DNA of 7,510 nt from an uncultured Rickettsiales bacterium (GTDB lineage: Bacteria > Pseudomonadota > Alphaproteobacteria > Rickettsiales > Midichloriaceae): assembly GCA_937996615.1 (NCBI GenBank), contig CALKVD010000116.1:1-7510 (forward strand), read 5' to 3'. The notes below the pieces were generated by a model, which worked only from the letters and a program-made list of their open reading frames with translations, searched no databases and had not been told where the DNA came from. Shown here in pieces: positions 1 to 6,739 of the stretch; position 1 is the stretch's first letter; every line of letters begins with the position of its first letter. The position numbers and the translations under genes were made by a program.

Positions 1-161
1 CAGTAATCGCTCAGCAAAAAAAATAGAGACATAATCGCTACTACAATACCAACAACCAAGGAAAATTGCATGACTGTCGATAAATTTGGCCATTCGACTC
101 GACGAGCTTCTTTCTGTACCTCTTTGGCATAAGTATAGAAATTTTTTATCTTGGTTATCAT
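1..161 (-). CDS. secE: Preprotein translocase subunit SecE, 5' part (runs off the left edge)
   Basis: SecE is the small clamp subunit of the SecYEG channel in the inner membrane. The ATG at 159-161 opens a frame that stays open to the window edge, giving 53 codons of a protein usually about 60-65 residues long in this group. Visible are the cytoplasmic amphipathic helix (KNFYTYAKEVQKEARRVEWP, with the family hallmark E-x-R-x-V-x-W-P) followed by Leu-Ser-Thr-Val and a single hydrophobic membrane helix (about residues 33-51). The stop lies outside the window. It is 52 bases downstream of rpsI on the same strand, so it may be cotranscribed with the ribosomal genes; I see no tRNA gene or convincing promoter in the gap and no Shine-Dalgarno sequence before the ATG. 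In most bacteria secE heads a nusG-rplKAJL-rpoBC cluster, which may follow beyond the left edge. Confidence 0.9.
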   Translation of the reverse strand, partial: MITKIKNFYTYAKEVQKEARRVEWPNLSTVMQFSLVVGIVVAIMSLFFLLSDY

Positions 162-213
162 AAAGTTTGTGTATAAAATTTTGTCAAAAAATCAAACGAT
201 ACTAATTTTATTA

Positions 214-651
214 TTAACGTTTAGAGAACTGACGTTTTTTACGAGCCTTAGCGTGGCCATATTTTTTACGTTCAACTTGTCTGCTGTCCCGGGTTAATAG
301 ACCTGCGGTGCGAAGTATGCTTTTATATGTTCCATCGACTTCGGCAAGTGCACGACTGACGCCGTGAACAATCGCTCCACATTGTCCAGTCATTCCGCCA
401 CCTTTAACGGTTGCGACAACATCATAGTTAGCTATATCGCCGACTGTTGCAAATGGGTTATTGATCAAAAATCTATGTATACCACGGCAGAAATATTGAT
501 CGAGGTTTTTACCGTTAACTGTTATTGTGCCGTTTCCCCCAGCAACGAGCCAAACGCGGGCTGCAGATTCTTTTCGTCTACCGGTTGCATAAGTGGCTTT
601 GGTCAAATTAGGTTTGTCTGTTTTTTTGTGTACGCGTAGTTTAGTTGACAT
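214..651 (-). CDS. rpsI: 30S ribosomal protein S9
   Basis: S9 binds the head of the small ribosomal subunit, and its C-terminal tail reaches the anticodon loop of P-site tRNA. The 145-residue product shows the family's core signatures in order: ATGRRKESAARVWL (about residues 22-35), VKGGGMTGQCGAIVHGVSRAL (about 82-102) and DSRQVERKKYGHAKARKKRQFSKR at the end. The terminal Ser-Lys-Arg, whose Arg contacts tRNA, is intact. Alphaproteobacterial S9 proteins usually carry an N-terminal extension compared with the ~130 aa E. coli protein, and so does this one. It lies 62 bases downstream of rplM on the same strand, the conserved L13-S9 pair, presumably one transcript. The stop is TAA. No Shine-Dalgarno sequence precedes the ATG (upstream bases end in ATTAGATACC). 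Confidence 0.98.
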   Translation of the reverse strand: MSTKLRVHKKTDKPNLTKATYATGRRKESAARVWLVAGGNGTITVNGKNLDQYFCRGIHRFLINNPFATVGDIANYDVVATVKGGGMTGQCGAIVHGVSRALAEVDGTYKSILRTAGLLTRDSRQVERKKYGHAKARKKRQFSKR

Positions 652-713
652 GGTATCTAATACAAAATTTGTGTTATGAGCTATGATTTTATTAATTTTA
701 TTACTAATTAAAA

Positions 714-1169
714 CTAAATAGAATTAAGATCTAATAGCTCTGGATTTTGTGCTATGTGGGGGTGGTTTGCACCAGTATAAACCCTGAGGCTACCCATTTG
801 GCTTCTAGCTAAAGGGCTTTCTTTAGGCATCATTCGTTGCACTGCTTTTTTCAATAAACGTTCAGGGTGTTCTCCAGAAAGAATTGATTTCCATTTTCTT
901 TCTTTGATTCCTCCGGGATGACCTGTGTGCCAGTAGAATTTATTATTTTCTAGCTTATTGCCAGTTATCACGATTTTATCAGCGTTGATAACAACGACAA
1001 AGTCGCCACAGTTGATGTTTGGAGTAAAATGGGGTTTATGTTTGCCACGAAGAACTTTTGCAACGCGAGAAGCTAGTCTACCCAAAGTGCAGCCTTGAGC
1101 ATCGACTAATAGCCATTTTCTCTTTGCTACCGAGGGGGTAGCTGTAAAACTTTTGCCAGTATAAGACAT
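714..1169 (-). CDS. rplM: 50S ribosomal protein L13
   Basis: L13 is an early-assembly protein of the large subunit. The 151-residue protein carries the family signatures KWLLVDAQGCTLGRLAS (about residues 18-34), the LRGKHKPHFTP and GDFVVVINADKIVITGNK segments (about 41-74), YWHTGHPGG (about 79-87) and the C-terminal ESPLARSQMGSLRVYTGANHPH stretch. Its length matches alphaproteobacterial L13 (about 150-155 aa). It is the first gene of the rplM-rpsI pair and is transcribed from the promoter at 1214-1242, with a leader of about 37 bases. It ends in TAG. There is no clear Shine-Dalgarno sequence in front of the ATG, so initiation may rely on the A/U-rich leader or on other features. Confidence 0.98.
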   Translation of the reverse strand: MSYTGKSFTATPSVAKRKWLLVDAQGCTLGRLASRVAKVLRGKHKPHFTPNINCGDFVVVINADKIVITGNKLENNKFYWHTGHPGGIKERKWKSILSGEHPERLLKKAVQRMMPKESPLARSQMGSLRVYTGANHPHIAQNPELLDLNSI

Positions 1170-1213
1170 TAATAAATGGAGTTTTTATTTATTTAATAAT
1201 ATAACAGGGGGTT

Positions 1214-1242
1214 AGTCTAATAAAACTATTATGCAATGTCAA
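1214..1242 (-). promoter_or_regulatory. Sigma70-type promoter for rplM-rpsI
   Basis: On the minus strand a perfect -35 TTGACA (1242-1237) is followed by a 17-base spacer and the -10 hexamer TAGACT (1219-1214, four of six consensus bases). The start of transcription would be near 1207, leaving about 37 bases of leader before the rplM ATG. Spacing, orientation and distance to a highly expressed ribosomal gene all fit; the weak point is the -10 box. Confidence 0.7.
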
Positions 1243-1310
1243 CATTCTTGTGTAAAATTTATATTTCAATCAAACCACTGAAGGTGTATACATTACAGCA
1301 GTAGTATCTT

Positions 1311-1326
1311 TTTGCATATTTGCATA
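1311..1326. repeat. Tandem 8-base repeat TTTGCATA x2 upstream of ftsK
   Basis: TTTGCATA occurs twice head-to-tail (1311-1318 and 1319-1326) in the 245-base gap between the divergent rplM and ftsK genes, about 90 bases before the ftsK ATG. It could be a tandem protein-binding site or simply low-complexity sequence. I could not find a well-matched -35/-10 pair for ftsK around it; the best is TTGCAT (1320-1325) with TTTATT 17 bases further on, which is weak. Confidence 0.4.
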
Positions 1327-1414
1327 TAAATAGTAGCTGTGATTTATTAGTATAAGTCTACAAGTTATTAATAGTTTTGCGCTACCAACTTAAAACTAAT
1401 TTAAAATTAAAAAT

Positions 1415-3754
1415 ATGATTCTGAATAATTCAATAAATGATAGTCCTAAATTGCTCCAAATCATCGTAAAATCGGTTATAGCTTTAGTTATGGTTTTATT
1501 AGCGATTGCTCTTGGTTTGGCTTTATTTAGCTACAGTGTGGAAGATCCTTGGTTTTTACATGCTTCAGGGTCCAATAATATCCATAATTTTTTAGGTATA
1601 TATGGAGCTTATATTGCGGCGCCAATAATGCAAATACTAGGTCGTGGGGGCTATTTGTTGGTGGTTTTTATTGCGCTTTTTAATTGGCATATTATTAATA
1701 AAAATAAAGTAAGCAGTCTATTGAGAATATCGGCTTTTTTTATCACCTTACCTTTATTTTCTATTTTCTTAGCTAGTCTTTCACCGATTAGCATAGACGA
1801 TAATAATATATATATATATCGCAGTGGTGGAGCTTTGGGTTATTATATTATCACAGAGCTACAAGTTAGCGATCTGCCGTTCGTTTTTTTGCAAAGCGAC
1901 ATTGCATTATATTCAGGATTGGTCTTTGTTCCGCTGATAATATTTGCTTTTCGTTTTCCGATTTATACTATTGGGTGCTGGATAGCTGTGGTATTCTTGA
2001 CAACTTATAGTCGTTATCGTCATAGACGTAATGAAATTAAAGAAAATAAGCGGCAGATAATGGAGCAAGAAATTATGACAAAGGATAAAATAACAAATCA
2101 ACATAATTTTGATAATTTTGAGAACGAAACTATTAGCGAAATAATGGATTTAGATAATTTTGGGATTGGGAATAGCATTGATAAAAATAATATTATTCTC
2201 AAAAATAATAAAGATGGCGCTAAAACATTAAACATTTCTAAATATAGTAGACAAACTAATGCTAAACATATCCTCCCAGGTTTTAATTTACTTAACGTTG
2301 TTGAAAATAAAAAATCATATTTTATAGCTGAGGAAATTGAAGCAAAATCAGTAGATCTAAAACAAACATTAAACGATTTTGGCGTTCGAGGAGAGATCGT
2401 GGCGATTCACCCAGGTCCAGTTGTTACTTTATATGAACTAGAACCGGCAGCAGGAACAAAATCTTCGCGAGTTGTCGGCCTTGCTGACGATATCGCTAGA
2501 TCGATGATGACCGTTGCGACACGGATTGCAGTTATACCTGGAAAAAATGCAATAGGTATTGAATTGCCAAATAAGGTAAGGCAGATAGTTTCGATGCGTG
2601 AACTGGTCGAATCCAGCACTTACCATGACGAAAATATAATGCTGCCGTTAATTTTGGGCAAAGATATCGGTGGTAAGGCAGTGATTGCTGATTTGGCAAA
2701 AATGCCCCATTTGCTGATTGCTGGAACGACGGGTTCGGGCAAATCTGTTGCGATTAATACGATGATCCTGTCGCTCCTATATCGGTATACCCCAGAAGAG
2801 TGTCGTCTCGTTATGATCGACCCAAAGATGTTGGAGCTTTCGGTTTACGACGGAATTCCCCATCTTTTGACACCAGTTGTTACTGATTCAAAAAAAGCAA
2901 TCAATGTTCTAAAATGGGTTATCCGCGAAATGGAAGCTAGATACCGGGCGATGGCGATGCTTGGGGTTAGAAATATTCTCGGATATAATAAAATCATTTC
3001 TGACGCAAAACAAAGTGGTCATTCTGTCACTAAAACAGTGCAAACAGGTTTTGATCATAGCGGAGAACCATTATTCGAAACAATTAAAATCAAAGAAGAA
3101 AAGCTGCCCTATATTGTGGTGGTGGTTGATGAAATGGCTGATTTAATGCTGGTTGCTGGTAAAGACATTGAGGCTTATATTCAGCGCCTAGCACAAATGG
3201 CTCGAGCTGCTGGAATTCACTTGATTATGGCGACCCAGAGGCCGTCAGTTGATGTTATAACTGGTGTAATTAAAGCAAATTTTCCTACCCGAATTAGTTT
3301 TCAGGTTACGTCAAAAATTGATAGTAGAACTATCATAGGCGAAATGGGGGCTGAACAGCTTTTGGGTATGGGTGATATGCTATATATGATGCCTGGCGGG
3401 AGAATCGATCGGGTTCATGGGCCATATGTTAGTGATTCGGAAGTTGAAAAAATTGTTTCGTTCTTAAAATCCCAAGGGGCTCCGCAGTATGTGGAAAATA
3501 TTGATGAGGTTATTGATGAAGATGGGTATGGCGATGATCGCGGAAGTTATAGTGGTGATAAAAATGGAGGTGAAGATGATTTATATAGTGAGGCACTTGA
3601 AATTGTTTTAAGGGAAAAAAGGGCAAGTACTAGCTATATCCAAAGATGTTTGAAGATTGGATATAACAGGGCTGCTTCTTTGATTGAAAGAATGGAAAAA
3701 AATGGGGTTGTCAGTGGAGCGAGCCATACTGGAAAGCGAGAGGTTTTAAAATAA
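1415..3754 (+). CDS. ftsK: DNA translocase FtsK/SpoIIIE
   Basis: FtsK is a septum-anchored hexameric motor that pumps DNA so the chromosome termini clear the division site and dimers can be resolved by XerCD at dif. The 779 residues show the full architecture. The N-terminal membrane domain has hydrophobic segments at about 20-41, 67-91, 103-124 and 165-197. A short linker rich in Asn, Lys and Asp spans about 200-295. The RecA-like motor has Walker A G-T-T-G-S-G-K-S at 437-444, Walker B VVVVDE with D572 and E573, and ATQRPSVDVITG after it. The winged-helix gamma domain at about 723-779 (STSYIQRCLKIGYNRAASLI) reads the polar KOPS sequences. The linker is much shorter than in E. coli (1329 aa) but normal for alphaproteobacteria. 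No Shine-Dalgarno sequence precedes the ATG. The stop is TAA, 52 bases before tadA, so cotranscription with tadA is possible. Confidence 0.97.
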   Translation: MILNNSINDSPKLLQIIVKSVIALVMVLLAIALGLALFSYSVEDPWFLHASGSNNIHNFLGIYGAYIAAPIMQILGRGGYLLVVFIALFNWHIINKNKVSSLLRISAFFITLPLFSIFLASLSPISIDDNNIYIYRSGGALGYYIITELQVSDLPFVFLQSDIALYSGLVFVPLIIFAFRFPIYTIGCWIAVVFLTTYSRYRHRRNEIKENKRQIMEQEIMTKDKITNQHNFDNFENETISEIMDLDNFGIGNSIDKNNIILKNNKDGAKTLNISKYSRQTNAKHILPGFNLLNVVENKKSYFIAEEIEAKSVDLKQTLNDFGVRGEIVAIHPGPVVTLYELEPAAGTKSSRVVGLADDIARSMMTVATRIAVIPGKNAIGIELPNKVRQIVSMRELVESSTYHDENIMLPLILGKDIGGKAVIADLAKMPHLLIAGTTGSGKSVAINTMILSLLYRYTPEECRLVMIDPKMLELSVYDGIPHLLTPVVTDSKKAINVLKWVIREMEARYRAMAMLGVRNILGYNKIISDAKQSGHSVTKTVQTGFDHSGEPLFETIKIKEEKLPYIVVVVDEMADLMLVAGKDIEAYIQRLAQMARAAGIHLIMATQRPSVDVITGVIKANFPTRISFQVTSKIDSRTIIGEMGAEQLLGMGDMLYMMPGGRIDRVHGPYVSDSEVEKIVSFLKSQGAPQYVENIDEVIDEDGYGDDRGSYSGDKNGGEDDLYSEALEIVLREKRASTSYIQRCLKIGYNRAASLIERMEKNGVVSGASHTGKREVLK

Positions 3755-3806
3755 ATGGCTGGTATATTATTTAGATATTTATAGATATTAATGGGTAAAT
3801 TAGGAT

Positions 3807-4451
3807 ATGTCATCGTTCAGTTGTTATATGCACCATGCTGTAGAGATTGCAAAAAAAGGTGCTCTTAGCGGCGAGGTGCCAGTTGGTGCTGTGGTGGTTT
3901 ATTATGGGGACGCTAAGCCAGAAATAATAGCATCAGCTCATAATATGGTGTTGCGCAATAACGACATAACCGCTCACGCAGAAATCGTTGCGATTAGAGC
4001 TGCTGCTGCCAAAATGGCAAAAATTTATTCTAAAGCTAGTATTAGCTTGAAAAAAAAATCTAGCTTATCATTAGAAAAAGTTTTTGACCTAAATATAGCA
4101 GAAAACCCTACAAAAACCCATTATATCAAAAATGATGCTATAAAACCTGAATTAAATAGCGAAAAACAGCTCGAAAAATTAAATAACGTTACATTCAGCC
4201 CAAATCTTTTATTACAAAATTGTGATATATACGTCACTCTAGAGCCTTGCCCAATGTGTGCCCATGCTATTGCGCTATCACGTATTAGACGATTATACTA
4301 TGGTGCGTCTAACACCGAATGTAATTTTAAATTATATGATTTGGGCGGCGGATATTCCAAATTTAACTACATACCAGAAGTTTATCCAGGAATTCTTGAA
4401 GGAGAATGTGGACAAATTATCCAGGAATTTTTTGCAAATTTAAGAAATTAA
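3807..4451 (+). CDS. tadA: tRNA-specific adenosine deaminase TadA with a large insertion
   Basis: TadA deaminates A34 of tRNA-Arg(ACG) to inosine, letting one tRNA read CGU, CGC and CGA. The zinc-dependent cytidine-deaminase fold is complete: the N-terminal EVPVGAVVV strand, H57-A58-E59 (zinc ligand His and catalytic Glu), and P147-C148-P-M-C151 (two zinc-ligand Cys), then ALSRIRRLYYGA and the C-terminal helix IIQEFFANLR. HAE is at the same residue numbers as in E. coli TadA (167 aa), but the distance from E59 to the first zinc Cys is 89 residues instead of about 28. About 61 extra residues, rich in Lys, Ser, Asn and Leu, lie between helix 2 and the strand DIYVTLEP. The core is intact, so activity is likely. 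It contains no Trp. The start is ATG 3807; AGGA at 3802-3805 sits too close to it to be an efficient Shine-Dalgarno. It is convergent with pgk, 38 bases apart. Confidence 0.93.
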   Translation: MSSFSCYMHHAVEIAKKGALSGEVPVGAVVVYYGDAKPEIIASAHNMVLRNNDITAHAEIVAIRAAAAKMAKIYSKASISLKKKSSLSLEKVFDLNIAENPTKTHYIKNDAIKPELNSEKQLEKLNNVTFSPNLLLQNCDIYVTLEPCPMCAHAIALSRIRRLYYGASNTECNFKLYDLGGGYSKFNYIPEVYPGILEGECGQIIQEFFANLRN

Positions 4452-4489
4452 AACTCAAAATTAATGAAAATTCTAGTTTTTAATCAAAT

Positions 4490-5986
4490 TTATTTGTTAA
4501 GTTGAGTTATAGCTTCAATACCTACCAATACTTTAGTACAAAGCCAATCAAGGAAGGCGCCTCCCGCAGTTGAGCAATAGGTTGCTGCATGAACAATATC
4601 ATCATTCGCATGGTCATAACGTAATGCTGCGATAGTATCACCTCCACCAGCCACGCTTATCAAATGGCGATTATGCTGTTCATCTGATGCTGTAAAATCA
4701 TTGTTTTCTAATATAGAGATGCTGCTTATATATTTTGCTATTTCGGTTGTGCCTTTGCGAAAATTATCGTTTTCATATATGCCTAACGGCCCGCACCAGA
4801 TTAAAACATCGCTTTTTCGCAAGATTTCTTTAATATTTTCAATAGTTTTTGGACCTAAATCACCTATTTGCTGATTACCATTGACTATTTCTACAGTTTT
4901 ATAGGTACTCTTAGGGGTAATTTGATTTTTTTTGTTAAAATCTTTTATAATTGACTGACTATTGTTGCTATAAATGCTCATTTCTCCTGTTAGAGGTATT
5001 TTAACTTCGGCCTTTTGACTTTCTAAAACAACAAAATCAGCTGGAAGAGTTATCATTGCTCTAGTTGATGTTTGTTGTAGCTTAATCACTTCTGGGATCA
5101 TATTTTCCTCATAATATGAATTACCAATCTCGACTCCATTAGCTCGAAGAAATGTGTTTGCAATTGCTCCCCCAAGAATTAAATGGTCAACTTTTTTAGC
5201 TAAAGTTTCTAGAATTGGTAATTTTGTTGAAACTTTTTTCCCTGCTACAATAGCTGTAATTATAGGAGGTTCTAGCCGATTTTGGTTGACAAACCGACCG
5301 ACATATCGCTCCAGATTAGCTAGTTCTGACAGAAGTCCTAGGCCAGCAAATCTCTTATTTGGTGGCATTTTATTTGGTATGCCGCAGACACTGGCATGGA
5401 GCCTATGGCTTGCAGAAAAAGCATCATTAACATAAATATAGGCAAGATTTGCAAAAAGCTCGGCGAATTCGCTATTATTTTGCATTTCTTCTTGATAAAA
5501 TCTGATATTTTCCAGCAAAAATACCTGGGCATCAGGATTCTGCTTGATTGTATTTTCTATTTTTGTTTTTAACCCAGAATAATTTTGGTAATCATCTGGC
5601 TCTATCATTACAATTTTAGTATCAAATGTATATTCTATATCTCTAATGATTTTATTAAACGAATATTCCTTACGCAAATCTGGATCATTCACAACTTCTT
5701 TGTTTGGTTGGCCAAAATGACTCAAAAGCAAGATTTTTGCACCACAAGCAATAAGATACTTAATAGTTGGAACGTTAGAGATCGCTCTACTTATATCAGT
5801 AACAATCGTGCCACAAGCTGACATTGGTAGATTGAAATCTACTCTCATTATTACTAACTTGTCTTTTAATTCATGGTCCGGTCGATCAGGTGATACTGAT
5901 GATTTAGATGTTCCTAAGGACAATATGGATTTGATACCATAGTCGGCACATACTATATTGATATCTATTCTGCTAGAATTTTTCAT
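4490..5986 (-). CDS. pgk: Phosphoglycerate kinase, enlarged (498 aa)
   Basis: Pgk interconverts 1,3-bisphosphoglycerate plus ADP and 3-phosphoglycerate plus ATP in the cytosol. Visible N-domain substrate residues are R48-V-D50-F-N52, R67, R162 (LLENIRF) and R195 (SASHRLHAS). The nucleotide domain has KKVSTK (K251 as the conserved Lys), DLGPKT (377-381), GIYE with E405, AGGGDT (446-451) and STAGGAFLDW (472-481), the alphaproteobacterial form. Usual length is about 390-400; the extra ~100 residues are spread over an N-terminal extension of about 30, roughly 25 extra residues near 325-372, about 13 before the GGGD loop and smaller additions. Two conserved positions differ: SHFGQP has Gln93 where SHxGRP has Arg, and W-C398-G-P replaces W-N-G-P. 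ATG 5986 is the only plausible ATG; ATG at codon 47 would delete strand 1, while TTG at codon 22 is a possible alternative. No Shine-Dalgarno sequence is seen. It stands alone, without gap or fba. Confidence 0.95.
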   Translation of the reverse strand: MKNSSRIDINIVCADYGIKSILSLGTSKSSVSPDRPDHELKDKLVIMRVDFNLPMSACGTIVTDISRAISNVPTIKYLIACGAKILLLSHFGQPNKEVVNDPDLRKEYSFNKIIRDIEYTFDTKIVMIEPDDYQNYSGLKTKIENTIKQNPDAQVFLLENIRFYQEEMQNNSEFAELFANLAYIYVNDAFSASHRLHASVCGIPNKMPPNKRFAGLGLLSELANLERYVGRFVNQNRLEPPIITAIVAGKKVSTKLPILETLAKKVDHLILGGAIANTFLRANGVEIGNSYYEENMIPEVIKLQQTSTRAMITLPADFVVLESQKAEVKIPLTGEMSIYSNNSQSIIKDFNKKNQITPKSTYKTVEIVNGNQQIGDLGPKTIENIKEILRKSDVLIWCGPLGIYENDNFRKGTTEIAKYISSISILENNDFTASDEQHNRHLISVAGGGDTIAALRYDHANDDIVHAATYCSTAGGAFLDWLCTKVLVGIEAITQLNK

Positions 5987-6034
5987 ATAATAAACTGATT
6001 GTATACTTAATGGCTTATGTACTATGTTGACAAG

Positions 6035-6080
6035 TGCGGCATTTATACACGTAGAAGTTGTATTTTGTGCTAATACCGCA
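6035..6080. repeat. Imperfect inverted repeat upstream of pgk
   Basis: TGCGGCATT (6035-6043) and AATACCGCA (6072-6080) are inverted copies with one mismatch. Read as minus-strand RNA the mismatch becomes a G-U pair, so a nine-pair stem with a loop of about 28 bases could form in a pgk leader, if transcription starts upstream of it. The outer ends are about 50 and 95 bases from the pgk ATG. It could be an operator or an RNA element; no function is assigned. Confidence 0.4.
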
Positions 6081-6171
6081 GTTACTTATCTAATATCATA
6101 TGTATTGTTGCAATGCAAATATCAATCTAGTTATAAACTCAATATATTTATTATGTAGAGATGTAACGAGA

Positions 6172-6201
6172 TACGTTTTGCAAATAAAAATGCAAAACGT
6201 A
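6172..6201. repeat. Perfect 11-base inverted repeat (hairpin or operator)
   Basis: TACGTTTTGCA (6172-6182) and TGCAAAACGTA (6191-6201) are exact reverse complements separated by the eight bases AATAAAAA. No T-run follows on either strand, so this is not a standard intrinsic terminator. It lies 22 bases upstream of the candidate ybaB -35 box, a suitable place for a regulator-binding palindrome; it may equally be the remnant of something lost. Confidence 0.65.
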
Positions 6202-6223
6202 AAATTAATTATCCAATGCCTAC

Positions 6224-6252
6224 TTGCAAAAATTATAGTATATCTGTATATA
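6224..6252 (+). promoter_or_regulatory. Candidate promoter for ybaB
   Basis: TTGCAA (6224-6229), a 17-base spacer, and TATATA (6247-6252). Each hexamer matches the sigma70 consensus at four positions, and the spacing is optimal. Transcription would start near 6259, about 34 bases before the ybaB ATG. The region is very A+T-rich, so chance matches are possible. Confidence 0.4.
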
Positions 6253-6292
6253 TTGATAATGTGATTAAAAATTAAAAATAAAAGGTATAGCA

Positions 6293-6628
6293 ATGAAACC
6301 AGGTTTTGGAGGGAATATCCAGGGAATGATGAAGCAGGTTCAGGAAGTGCAAAAAAAAATGACTGAAATGCAACAAAGTTTTAATACCAAAACTACTGAA
6401 GGTACTTCTGGTGGTGGTTTGGTCAAGGTTGTGATTACCCTTAGTGGTAATTTGAAAAATGTTAATATAGATCCTAGCATTATGGTTGCAGAAGAAAAAG
6501 AAACACTCGAAGATCTTGTTGTGGCGGCATTCAATAATGCTAAAAATAATGCAACACAACAAATGCAACAAGAGATGGATGGGCTTGGTATTCCGCCAGA
6601 GATGTTAAAAATGATGGGGGGATGTTAG
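6293..6628 (+). CDS. ybaB: YbaB/EbfC nucleoid-associated protein
   Basis: Members of this family are small dimeric DNA-binding proteins that coat or bend DNA and have been linked to nucleoid structure and recombination repair. The 111 residues show the usual plan: a Gly/Met-rich start (NIQGMMKQVQEVQKKMTEMQ, first helix), the beta core with the conserved GGGLVKVVITLSGNLKNVNID, a helix VAAFNNAKNNATQQMQQEM, and a Gly/Pro/Met-rich tail. Length is typical (about 105-110). It has the clearest Shine-Dalgarno sequence in the window, AAAGG at 6281-6285, seven bases before the ATG. The stop is TAG. In many proteobacteria it sits between dnaX and recR; neither is adjacent here, since a divergent pgk lies upstream and an acyltransferase gene downstream. 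Confidence 0.93.
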   Translation: MKPGFGGNIQGMMKQVQEVQKKMTEMQQSFNTKTTEGTSGGGLVKVVITLSGNLKNVNIDPSIMVAEEKETLEDLVVAAFNNAKNNATQQMQQEMDGLGIPPEMLKMMGGC

Positions 6629-6653
6629 TTTAACTGAAATATAAACAAGACAA

Positions 6654-6694
6654 TTTAATCAGAAGTCGAAATTCTTTCGGGGTTATTGATTAAA
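6654..6694 (+). other. Composite stem-loop after ybaB
   Basis: TTTAATCA (6654-6661) and TGATTAAA (6687-6694) form an eight-pair outer stem. Inside it CGAAA (6667-6671) and TTTCG (6675-6679) form a second stem with the loop TTC. No U-tract follows, so it is at best an unusual or eroded terminator for ybaB; it could also protect the 3' end of the message. Confidence 0.4.
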
Positions 6695-6739
6695 AATTAT
6701 ACTATCAATCCTCCAACAAATACTTTAGATATTTGGGTT

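Larger units (their letters stand above)
5987..6292. other. Non-coding divergent region between pgk and ybaB (306 bases)
   Basis: No credible gene is seen on either strand. It holds an imperfect inverted repeat on the pgk side (6035-6080), a perfect 11-base inverted repeat (6172-6201) and a candidate ybaB promoter (6224-6252). For pgk I see only a possible -10 TATAAA (6047-6042, minus strand) without a matching -35, so its promoter is not assigned. A TTGACA on the plus strand at 6027-6032 has no -10 at usable spacing. Confidence 0.6.

Noticed and set aside
162..213. tRNA-Trp gene or promoter between rpsI and secE
   Set aside because: The 52-base gap is too short for a tRNA. TTGACA and TATACA occur on the minus strand but only about six bases apart, which is not usable spacing.
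364..639. 91-residue open frame on the plus strand
   Set aside because: It lies antisense within rpsI, has no recognisable similarity and no ribosome site.
1390..1404. TTAA-N7-TTAA, the CtrA-box pattern, just before the ftsK ATG
   Set aside because: The same pattern also occurs at 7295-7309, and one or two chance copies are expected in this length of A+T-rich DNA. It also sits too close to the ATG for a usual CtrA-activated promoter.
4452..4489. Possible terminator between convergent tadA and pgk
   Set aside because: Only a short A-T-only partial palindrome (AAAA...TTTT around TTCTAG) is present, with too tight a loop and no GC stem.
6027..6032. TTGACA on the plus strand as a -35 box
   Set aside because: The next TATA-like hexamer is only 11 bases away, and no good -10 box lies at 16-18 bases.
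6096..6293. 65-residue minus-strand open frame between pgk and ybaB
   Set aside because: Its Ile/Phe/Tyr-rich composition is what chance gives in A+T-rich non-coding DNA; it spans the inverted repeat and the candidate promoter and resembles no known protein.
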